Position numbers and translations under genes: made by a program. Positions 8,395 through 13,866 of a stretch of 13,866 bases of DNA are shown piece after piece (position 1 is the first letter of the stretch; each line of letters starts with the position of its first letter). A model generated the notes under the pieces. That model worked only from the letters and a program-made list of their open reading frames with translations, made no database searches and was not told the origin of the DNA. Source of the stretch: Phenylobacterium sp. (GTDB lineage: Bacteria; Pseudomonadota; Alphaproteobacteria; Caulobacterales; Caulobacteraceae); assembly GCA_028698405.1 (NCBI GenBank), contig JAQVDF010000005.1, forward strand, positions 1 through 13,866, written 5' to 3'.

Positions 8395-8425
8395 GGTTAA
8401 TGGGCGGTAACGGTTCGCGCCCATT
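8395..8425. promoter_or_regulatory. CtrA-like half-site overlapping an eight-pair inverted repeat
   Basis: AATGGGCG (8399-8406) is the exact reverse complement of CGCCCATT (8418-8425), with 11 bases between. Overlapping its left arm is GGTTAATG (8395-8402), read CATTAACC on the minus strand. The same octamer occurs in the ctrA upstream region at 13332-13339. It lies about 100-125 bases upstream of the M23 start and 60 bases after the arsC stop. It has no T-run on the minus side, so I do not call it an arsC terminator. Confidence 0.4.
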
Positions 8426-8487
8426 GGATTTTCGCCCCCGCGGAACTGCGACCGTTGCGGTATTCCGTCGCGCGCCGGCCGCTGTAC

Positions 8488-8838
8488 TCAAAGTAGACCC
8501 AGAATGAGTTCTGCCGGCCTGCACAGCGCCGCGCCCTTCGGCGTGGAGACGATCGGCCGGTTCACCAGGATGGGGTCCATCACCATCGCCGCGATGATCG
8601 CCTCGTCGGAGGCGCCCGGATCGGTCAGGCCCAGTTCGTCGGCCTTGGTGCCCTTGACCCGCAGGGCCTCGCGCGCGCTGACGCCCATCTTTTCGAACAG
8701 CGCCTCGAGCTGTTCGCGGGTCCAACCGGTCTTCAGGTATTCCACGACCTGCGGCTCGATCCCCTTCTCCCGCAGGAGGGCGAGAGTGTTGCGGGAGGTG
8801 CCGCAGGCGGGGTTGTGATAGATCACCACGTCGCTCAT
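8488..8838 (-). CDS. arsC: Arsenate reductase (glutaredoxin type), ArsC family
   Basis: This cytoplasmic thioredoxin-fold enzyme reduces arsenate to arsenite using glutathione and glutaredoxin. The protein has 116 residues and begins IYHNPACGTSRNTL, with catalytic Cys12. The arginines that hold arsenate are all present at the canonical positions: Arg60 (EALRVKG), Arg94 (NRPIV) and Arg107 (LCRPAE). The length is shorter than the 141-residue plasmid enzyme, as in chromosomal ArsC/YffB-like proteins, but the full Arg triad favours true arsenate reductase activity. The ribosome binding site is weak (CCGGCG before the ATG). No arsR, arsB, acr3 or arsH lies nearby, so it is an isolated copy. It is divergent from the amidohydrolase, with a 142-base gap that shows no clear promoter. 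Confidence 0.9.
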   Translation of the reverse strand: MSDVVIYHNPACGTSRNTLALLREKGIEPQVVEYLKTGWTREQLEALFEKMGVSAREALRVKGTKADELGLTDPGASDEAIIAAMVMDPILVNRPIVSTPKGAALCRPAELILGLL

Positions 8839-8980
8839 GGCGCCGGTTTAGACCAGCGGGCGCGCGAGAGCCAACCCGCAGCGGCCGCCGTAACGTCGCA
8901 GGCCGCCGCCCGATCCCCGGCCGGCCCGCTTGCGCCGCGCGTCCGCGTCCTGCCACCTTTGCCGCAAGAGAGGACGCCAG

Positions 8981-10039
8981 ATGACAGAAGCCGCCTACGC
9001 CGAGCCGATCCTCGAGCCGGACCTGCCGATCGTCGATCCGCACCATCACCTGTGGCACCGGCCGGGCGCCAAGGGCGCCGATTTGCCGCCGCCCAGCCAT
9101 CCGTTCGAGGCGCTGACGCGGCTTTCGCCGCGCTACCTGCTGGACGAGCTGCTGGCCGACCTGCGCCGCGGCCACAACGTGAAGGCGACCGTCTTCGTCC
9201 AGTGCGGGGCAATGTACCGGGGCGACGGGCCGGCCCACCTGAGGCCGGTCGGCGAGACCGAGTTCGTCAACGGCGTCGCGGCGATGAGCGCCAGCGGCAT
9301 CTACGGCGACGTGCGGGCCTGCGCCGGCATCGTCGGCCACGTGGACCTGACCCAGGACGAGGCGCTGGTCGCCGAGGCGCTGGAACGGCACCTGCAGGTG
9401 GCGCCCGACCGTTTCCGCGGCATCCGCCACAGCGCTTCCTGGGACGCCGATCCCGCGGTGCTCGGCCCGCTCCAGCGCGGGGCGGCCGGCCTCTACGCCT
9501 CGGACGCCTTCCGGCGCGGCTTCGCGCGGCTGGCGCCGCTCGGCCTGTCCTTCGACTCCTGGCTGCTGGAGCCGCAGATCCCCGAGCTGACCGACCTCGC
9601 CCGCGCCTTTCCCGAGACGACCATCGTCCTGGACCACGTCGGCACGCCGCTCGGCATCGGCGCCTACGCCGGCCGGCGCGAGGAGCGGTTCGAGACCTGG
9701 CGCAAGGCCATCGCCGACCTCGCCGCCTGCCCGAACGTCGTGGCCAAGGTGGGCGGGCTGGCGATGCCGTTCGCAGGCTTTGCGACCTTCATGTCCGACC
9801 CGCCGGCGAGCTCGGAGAGGCTGGCGACCGACTGGCGGCCCTACGTCGAGGCGACCATCGAGGCGTTCGGGCCGGACCGCTGCATGTTCGAGAGCAACTT
9901 TCCGGTCGACCTCGGAAGCTGCACCTACGATGTGCTGTGGAACGCCTTCAAGCGGCTGGCGCAGGGCTGGTCGCCGGACGAGAAGGCGGCGCTGTTCAGC
10001 GGCACAGCCACACGGGTTTACCGGCTGCAGCTCCCCTAG
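8981..10039 (+). CDS. Amidohydrolase-2 family metal-dependent hydrolase
   Basis: The 352-residue protein has the TIM-barrel fold of the amidohydrolase-2 family, which includes 2-pyrone-4,6-dicarboxylate lactonase and L-fuconolactonase. The N-terminal strand carries VDPHHHLWH (18-26). Further conserved segments are FRGIRHS (145-151), IVLDHVGTPLG (215-225), and the C-terminal FESNFPVD (303-310) with Asp310 as the likely catalytic residue. The start at 8981 is chosen over an upstream in-frame TTG at 8930 because GAGAGGA (8968-8974) is properly spaced and the family core begins soon after. Likely reaction: hydrolysis of a lactone or related cyclic substrate. The substrate cannot be read from the sequence, and no sugar or aromatic catabolic operon adjoins. 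It converges with the M28 gene, whose stop codon is one base away. Confidence 0.88.
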   Translation: MTEAAYAEPILEPDLPIVDPHHHLWHRPGAKGADLPPPSHPFEALTRLSPRYLLDELLADLRRGHNVKATVFVQCGAMYRGDGPAHLRPVGETEFVNGVAAMSASGIYGDVRACAGIVGHVDLTQDEALVAEALERHLQVAPDRFRGIRHSASWDADPAVLGPLQRGAAGLYASDAFRRGFARLAPLGLSFDSWLLEPQIPELTDLARAFPETTIVLDHVGTPLGIGAYAGRREERFETWRKAIADLAACPNVVAKVGGLAMPFAGFATFMSDPPASSERLATDWRPYVEATIEAFGPDRCMFESNFPVDLGSCTYDVLWNAFKRLAQGWSPDEKAALFSGTATRVYRLQLP

Positions 10040-10040
10040 C

Positions 10041-12431
10041 TCACCACGAGAGCTGCCGGGCGCCGGCCACCATGCTGGCGCCCGAGGCGCCGAAGGCCAT
10101 CACCCGGGCGGGCCGGGCGGGAAGCGGCGCCGCGCCTGCCGGCCAATCGTCGTCGGCCGACCAGTAGCGCAGCTCCAGCGCGCCCGAGCCCTCGGGGCGG
10201 AAGGCGATGGTCAGGCCGTCGCGGTCGCCGACCCAGCGGATGCGGGTCCACTGGCCGGCCGGCGCGGACAGACCCGTCGGCTTGCCCTCCACCGCCAGTT
10301 CGTTCAGCGCCACGGTCGGGCGGATCTCCATCGCCAGGCTGCGCGCGCCGGCGGGCGGCAGAATGGTGAGCAGCTGCGCGCCCTCCAGACCCGTGGCCAG
10401 GCTCGCAGCCGGCGCCTGCGGCTCCAGCCAGCGGGCGGGGGCCACGGCGACGGGGTCGCGGAAGATCGGCGGCAGGGCGCGGCGGCTGATCGCGCCGCCG
10501 TCGGAGGTCAGCACCTGCCGGGCCCAGGCGACGTCGGCGCCGGCCTGGGCGACGCGGAAGGCCCGCCGCGTCGTCGTGTCGTGGACGTAGGCCACGCTGG
10601 CCGGCTGCGGCCGGTGCTCGCCCCACGGATCGGTGAAGCGGACGGCGGCGATCAGCCCGGCGCCGATCAGCAGGAGAGCGAGCGAGGTCAGCCGTCCGCC
10701 GCCGCCGATCCTCGGATGCGCCAGCGGCCACACGAACAGGGCGGTCAGGCCCGCGAACGCCGCCAGCAGCTCCGGGGCGTCGAGCGCCAGAAAGGTCAGG
10801 TGCAGGTAGGGGCCGAGCCAGGCCAGTCCCAGCATGGCGACCACGGCGGCGATCATGGTGTCGACGAAGCTCTTGACCGCGGCCAGCGCCACCAGGGCTG
10901 CGCTCGCCGCCGCCAGGGCGATCGGCCAGACCAGCAGCACCGCGGCCGTGGGGGCTGCGGCCTGGGCCGCGCAGGCGGCCAGGAAACCCAGCGCCAGCAC
11001 GCCCGCCCAGGCCCCCGGCAGCGAGGCCGGCCGCCCGAACGTCACCAGGGCGAGCACAGCCGCGCCCGCGCCGATCCCGGCTCCGACCGCGTCGAAGCCG
11101 CCGAACAGCGAACAGGCCAGGCCCGCGACCAGCGGGATCACCGCCGCCTCGATGCGCGTCTTGCCGCGGGCCAACGCCGCGGCGGCGTAGAGGGCGGCGG
11201 CGAGCGCGATGACCACCAGCGCCGCCTCGAACAGCCGCGCGTGGGCGAACAGCGCGAACTGCTCCAGGTAGGCGAACTCCACGCCCGTGGCGCGCCGGGC
11301 GATCCGGAGCAGGGCGGCGGCGGCGAGCAGGGCGTAGAGCAGGGCGCCCGCGCCCTGGACGACGTCGATCCACGTGGCGGCCGCCTGCAGCCGTCGGGCG
11401 CGTGCGGCGGCGACCAGCAGCAGCAGGGCGGCGCCGGCCAGGATCAGCCAGCCGACGGCCGGCGGGTAGGCGATCAGCCAGGCGGCGAGCTGGGAGTAGG
11501 CCGCGTTCCCGCCGGCGGCGGGCAGCGCCTCGGCGTCTACGGCCGTGCGGGTGGCGGCCAGCGCCTGGACGCCCAGATCCTGCAGCGAGCCGCGGTCCAG
11601 CCGCTCGGGCGTCGCGGTCGGCGAGTGGTAGTCGAACGGCCTGCCCACGAAGGCGAAGTTGAGGCCCGGAATCCCGGCTTCCGCCGGCACGGTGAAGTCC
11701 GTGTCGTTGGGCATCCGCTCGTAGATGAACTGGCTGAGCGAAGTGGCCATCGGCCGCACGGCCGAGCGGGCGAACAGCCGCACGGTCTCGGCGTTGCCCG
11801 GGCCGGTCTGGAACATCAGCGCCCGACCCGATCCGCCGCGCGCCTCCAGGTTGACGACGAAGCCGACGCGCCGGGCCAGAGCGTGCTCGCCGAAGAAGGC
11901 GCGGGCGCCAAGCAGTCCCACCTCCTCGCCGTCGGTGAGCAGGAAGACCACGTCGCGGGCCGGCTGCGGGCCGGCCTGCAGCGCCCGGGCGATCTCCAGC
12001 ATGGCCGAGACGCCGGCGGCGTCGTCCGCCGCGCCGGGCGAGCCCGGTACGCTGTCGTAGTGGGCCATCAGCAGCACGGCCGGGGCGGCGCGGTCGCGGC
12101 CCGGGAGCACGCCGACGACGTTCTCCACCCGACCGCCGGCCAGCATCGGCTCGCGCCCCTCGCGCTGCATCCAGGCGTCGGCGGCCTGCACCTCGGGGGA
12201 CAGGCCGAGCTCGGTCAGCCGGCGGAGCAGGTGGTCGCGCACCGCCTGGTTGGCCGGAGAGCCCATCGGGTGAGGCCGGTGGGCGATGATCCGCACGTCG
12301 GCCATCGCGCGCTCGGCGGAGAACCGGTCGGCCGGCGCGTCGGCGGGGCGGGGCCGGGGCGGCTCCAGCTGCAGCCACGTCAGCAGCGCGGCGGCGAGCA
12401 GCGCAACGGCCAGTACGATCGTGCGTCCCAT
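10041..12431 (-). CDS. M28 family metallopeptidase fused to a multi-helix membrane domain
   Basis: The protein has 796 residues. An N-terminal signal-anchor (about 4-20) is followed by an M28 aminopeptidase domain at about 40-295. The two-zinc site is complete: His124 and Asp126 in AHYDS, Asp136 in AADDAAG, Glu169/Glu170 in TDGEEVG, Glu196 in NLEARG, and His269 in FDYHSP. From about 312 to 590 there are eight or so hydrophobic helices. A C-terminal region (about 600-796) rich in beta strands probably lies in the periplasm. The layout resembles eukaryotic vacuolar/ER membrane M28 proteases (Pff1/ERMP1). I infer an inner-membrane enzyme trimming peptides in the periplasm. GGGAG precedes the ATG. 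Its gene lies 106 bases downstream of ctrA on the same strand, but behind the ctrA terminator, so it may need its own promoter. No clear one is visible. Confidence 0.88.
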   Translation of the reverse strand: MGRTIVLAVALLAAALLTWLQLEPPRPRPADAPADRFSAERAMADVRIIAHRPHPMGSPANQAVRDHLLRRLTELGLSPEVQAADAWMQREGREPMLAGGRVENVVGVLPGRDRAAPAVLLMAHYDSVPGSPGAADDAAGVSAMLEIARALQAGPQPARDVVFLLTDGEEVGLLGARAFFGEHALARRVGFVVNLEARGGSGRALMFQTGPGNAETVRLFARSAVRPMATSLSQFIYERMPNDTDFTVPAEAGIPGLNFAFVGRPFDYHSPTATPERLDRGSLQDLGVQALAATRTAVDAEALPAAGGNAAYSQLAAWLIAYPPAVGWLILAGAALLLLVAAARARRLQAAATWIDVVQGAGALLYALLAAAALLRIARRATGVEFAYLEQFALFAHARLFEAALVVIALAAALYAAAALARGKTRIEAAVIPLVAGLACSLFGGFDAVGAGIGAGAAVLALVTFGRPASLPGAWAGVLALGFLAACAAQAAAPTAAVLLVWPIALAAASAALVALAAVKSFVDTMIAAVVAMLGLAWLGPYLHLTFLALDAPELLAAFAGLTALFVWPLAHPRIGGGGRLTSLALLLIGAGLIAAVRFTDPWGEHRPQPASVAYVHDTTTRRAFRVAQAGADVAWARQVLTSDGGAISRRALPPIFRDPVAVAPARWLEPQAPAASLATGLEGAQLLTILPPAGARSLAMEIRPTVALNELAVEGKPTGLSAPAGQWTRIRWVGDRDGLTIAFRPEGSGALELRYWSADDDWPAGAAPLPARPARVMAFGASGASMVAGARQLSW

Positions 12432-12481
12432 CGGCTCCCGTTCCTCTTGCGCCGGCGAACCTAACCAGCGTCGCCGAAAAC

Positions 12482-12511
12482 GAAAACGCCCGCCGGAGCG
12501 TCGGCGGGCGT
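12482..12511 (-). terminator. Intrinsic terminator of ctrA
   Basis: ACGCCCGCCG (12486-12495) pairs perfectly with CGGCGGGCGT (12502-12511) around a six-base loop. On the minus strand the stem is followed by TTTTCGTTTTCG. It begins 26 bases after the ctrA stop codon and separates ctrA from the M28 gene. Read on the plus strand there is no T-run, so it acts in the ctrA direction. Confidence 0.88.
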
Positions 12512-12537
12512 CAACGAAGTAGAGGTGCGGCGTCGGA

Positions 12538-13233
12538 TCAGGCGGCGGCGACCTGTTCGTGCGGGTCGCGCAGCACGTAGCCGCGGCCCCAGACCGTCTC
12601 GATGTGATGCTTGCCGTCGGCGGCGGCCGCCAGCTTCTTGCGGAGCTTGCAGATGAAGACGTCGATGATCTTCAGCTCCGGCTCGTCCATGCCGCCGTAC
12701 AGGTGATTGAGGAACATCTCCTTGGTCAGGGTCGTGCCCTTACGCAGGGAGAGCAGCTCCAGCATCTGGTATTCCTTGCCCGTCAGGTGGACGCGCATGC
12801 CGTTCACTTCCACGGTCTTGGCGTCCAGGTTGACGGTAATGTCGCCGGTCTTGATGACCGACTGCGCATGGCCCTTGGAGCGGCGGACCACGGCGTGGAT
12901 GCGGGCGACCAGCTCGTCCTTGTGGAACGGCTTGGTCATGTAGTCGTCGGCGCCGCCGCCCAGGGTCTTCACCTTGGTGTCGATCTCGGCCGTGCCCGAC
13001 AGGATCATGATCGGCGTGTTGATCTTCGCCACCCGCAGCGTGCGCAGCACGTCCATGCCGCTCATGTCGGGCAGGTTCAGATCCAGGAGGATGAGGTCGT
13101 AGTCGTAGATCTTGCCCAGATCGACGCCCTCTTCCCCAAGGTCGGTGGTGTAGACGTTGAAGCCTTCGGACTTGAGCATCAGCTCGATGCTCTGCGCAGT
13201 AGCGCTGTCGTCCTCGATAAGCAGTACGCGCAT
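12538..13233 (-). CDS. ctrA: Cell-cycle response regulator CtrA
   Basis: CtrA is the OmpR-type master regulator of the alphaproteobacterial cell cycle. It silences the replication origin and activates division, motility and envelope genes after phosphorelay through CckA-ChpT. This copy has 231 residues, the Caulobacter length. The receiver domain (1-120) has Glu8/Asp9, phospho-acceptor Asp51 ([13 protein letters not shown]), Ser79 and Lys101 ([12 protein letters not shown]). The winged-helix DNA-binding domain (about 125-225) includes [20 protein letters not shown], cited by its key run at 150-169, and [11 protein letters not shown] (214-224). The C-terminus ends in Ala-Ala-Ala; a terminal Ala-Ala is needed for ClpXP proteolysis in Caulobacter. 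The ATG at 13233 is preceded by GAGGGG. Upstream are clustered TTAA half-sites and GANTC sites, consistent with autoregulation and methylation control. Confidence 0.98.
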   Translation of the reverse strand: MRVLLIEDDSATAQSIELMLKSEGFNVYTTDLGEEGVDLGKIYDYDLILLDLNLPDMSGMDVLRTLRVAKINTPIMILSGTAEIDTKVKTLGGGADDYMTKPFHKDELVARIHAVVRRSKGHAQSVIKTGDITVNLDAKTVEVNGMRVHLTGKEYQMLELLSLRKGTTLTKEMFLNHLYGGMDEPELKIIDVFICKLRKKLAAAADGKHHIETVWGRGYVLRDPHEQVAAA

Positions 13234-13273
13234 CCGCCCCTCTTTCTCCGCACCTCAGCGATATGGACCCGCA

Positions 13274-13278
13274 GATTC
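13274..13278. promoter_or_regulatory. GANTC site (CcrM) in the ctrA leader
   Basis: GATTC, a CcrM adenine-methylation target, 41 bases upstream of the ctrA start codon. In Caulobacter one ctrA promoter is silenced when its GANTC is fully methylated. This copy lies closer to the gene than the other two and may not be the regulatory one. Confidence 0.5.
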
Positions 13279-13302
13279 GCTCGATGCCGCAGGCCGTCGC
13301 CG

Positions 13303-13371
13303 TTAACTTGCCAGCGAGTTAATTTAAGACCGGTTAATGGTGAAAACTTCGCCGTCGCAGAAAATGGTTAA
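13303..13371 (-). promoter_or_regulatory. ctrA promoter region with clustered CtrA half-sites
   Basis: Five TTAA cores occur in 69 bases (13303, 13319, 13324, 13334, 13368). On the minus strand two are CATTAACC (13332-13339) and TTAACCAT (13364-13371), matching the CtrA half-site TTAACCAT. None shows the exact TTAA-N7-TTAA spacing; the 13324/13334 pair has six bases between. The region lies 70-138 bases before the ctrA start, where the autoregulated Caulobacter P2 promoter would be expected. I infer CtrA feedback on its own gene. Confidence 0.75.
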
Positions 13372-13381
13372 CGCGATTTGA

Positions 13382-13432
13382 GATTCCGCGACAAGCGACC
13401 GGGGCGCCCGGCTCGGGCGTGGTCGTTGAATC
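13382..13432 (-). promoter_or_regulatory. Two GANTC sites at the likely distal ctrA promoter
   Basis: GATTC at 13382-13386 and GAATC at 13428-13432 flank a GC-rich hairpin (arms 13396-13400/13421-13425 and 13405-13410/13414-13419). On the minus strand TTGTCGC stands just before GGAATC, followed 13 bases later by GCGTTA. This loosely fits a Caulobacter sigma-73 promoter with the methylation site between the elements, as at Caulobacter ctrA P1. The match is by eye and the -10 element is weak. Confidence 0.5.
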
Positions 13433-13495
13433 TTTTGTGATTGGACGGGGGCGCGAAGCAGCGCCCACTCGGCGCGGCGCTCCCCCCTGCGTCAA

Positions 13496-13516
13496 GCCGC
13501 CGCGGTCCGCGGCGGC
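13496..13516. repeat. GC-only hairpin in the SDR leader
   Basis: GCCGCCGCG (13496-13504) pairs perfectly with CGCGGCGGC (13508-13516) around GTC. It lies about 75-95 bases upstream of the SDR start codon in the 355-base gap between ctrA and the SDR gene. There is no T-run. It may be a leader structure. Apart from this hairpin, the one at 13396-13425 and the ctrA promoter sites, I see nothing coding in this gap. Confidence 0.45.
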
Positions 13517-13588
13517 GCGGGGAACGCCTCCACGAGCTCGACGGTTGAGGTCGACGCACCATCGCCTCGCGCGGAAAGGGACATTTGC

Positions 13589-13866
13589 ATGCGGGCCAGA
13601 CTCAAGCCTCTCGACCAGCAGGTGATCGTGATCACCGGCGCCAGCTCCGGCATCGGCCTGGCGACCGCCCGCAAGGCGGCCCAGGCCGGAGCCGCGGTCG
13701 TGCTGGCCGCCCGCAACGAGGAGGCTCTCCGGACGGTCTGCGCCGAGATCAACGCCGCCGGCGGGCGCGCCCACGCGGTCGCCGCCGACGTGGGCGATGC
13801 GCAGGAGGTGGAGAAGATCGCCCGCGCCGCGATCGCCCGCTTCGGCGGTTTCGACACCTGGGTGAA
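13589..13866 (+). CDS. Short-chain dehydrogenase/reductase (N-terminal part)
   Basis: The gene runs off the window end after 92 complete codons. The N-terminal Rossmann strand and cofactor loop VIVITGASSGIGLATARKAA (12-31) include the TGxxxGIG motif at 16-23. AARNEEAL (40-47) follows strand 2; the Arg there suggests NADP preference. ADVGD at 66-70 is the adenine-contact Asp motif. The catalytic Asn, Ser, Tyr and Lys would lie beyond the window. AAAGGGA about eight bases before the ATG supports the start. It is transcribed divergently from ctrA, with 355 bases between the starts. The family call is firm; the substrate is unknown. Confidence 0.9.
   Translation, partial: MRARLKPLDQQVIVITGASSGIGLATARKAAQAGAAVVLAARNEEALRTVCAEINAAGGRAHAVAADVGDAQEVEKIARAAIARFGGFDTWV

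Noticed and set aside
10036..12378. 780-codon minus-strand frame overlapping the M28 gene in another phase
   Set aside because: Composition is almost only Arg, Ala, Gly and Pro, with no motifs. It is a frame-shifted shadow of the M28 gene.
9780..12464. Very long plus-strand open frame (894 codons) antisense to the M28 gene
   Set aside because: Its translation is low-complexity Arg/Gly/Gln/Ala-rich with no domain. The minus-strand frame has a complete M28 site and membrane helices. High GC makes such mirror frames common.
12458..12466. AACCTAACC upstream of the M28 gene, whose complement GGTTAGGTT recurs at 8390-8398
   Set aside because: The nine-base match is in opposite orientation relative to the two genes, and two copies are too few to call a motif.
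13368..13562. Short minus-strand open frame in the gap upstream of ctrA
   Set aside because: Arg/Ser/Pro-rich translation with no motif. It overlaps the GANTC and hairpin region, and its composition reflects GC bias only.

Overview
The window looks like chromosomal DNA from a high-GC alphaproteobacterium of the Caulobacterales (Caulobacter/Phenylobacterium type). The strongest evidence is a full-length CtrA cell-cycle regulator of 231 residues with the phospho-acceptor Asp51. Its upstream region carries TTAA-type CtrA half-sites and several GANTC (CcrM methylation) sites, as in Caulobacter. The remaining genes are ordinary chromosomal housekeeping and catabolic genes with strong third-position GC. 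I see no transposase, phage gene, CRISPR array, tRNA or rRNA.

Layout. 1-345 (-): 5' part of a two-helix membrane protein. 459-2041 (+): ubiG (ubiquinone O-methyltransferase), then an FkbM-type methyltransferase, closed by a strong hairpin. 2096-2770 (-) and 2972-4072 (+): a divergent pair of flavoenzymes, a nitroreductase and an Old Yellow Enzyme-type oxidoreductase. 4160-5092 (+): alpha/beta hydrolase. 5188-6273 (+): zinc alcohol dehydrogenase with a textbook intrinsic terminator. 6346-6654 (-): small glycine-zipper lipoprotein. 6713-6946 (-): a short decayed tail of a type-B carboxylesterase. 6947-8299 (-): membrane-anchored M23 (LytM) endopeptidase. 8488-8838 (-): ArsC-type arsenate reductase without other ars genes. 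8981-10039 (+): amidohydrolase-2 family hydrolase. 10041-12431 (-): large M28 aminopeptidase fused to a multi-helix membrane domain. 12538-13233 (-): ctrA, with its own terminator and a complex promoter region. 13589-13866 (+): start of a short-chain dehydrogenase, cut by the window end.

How the genes relate. There is no single pathway. One theme is redox and detoxification enzymes (nitroreductase, OYE, ADH, SDR, ArsC, hydrolases). The other is envelope and cell cycle (M23 peptidase, glycine-zipper lipoprotein, membrane M28 peptidase, CtrA). The DNA upstream of the M23 peptidase contains the same CATTAACC octamer found in the ctrA promoter, which suggests a possible CtrA link. I found no convincing new multi-gene system. 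The items most worth checking are the carboxylesterase remnant lying in frame behind the M23 stop codon, the M28-membrane fusion next to ctrA, and the inverted repeats upstream of the M23 gene.
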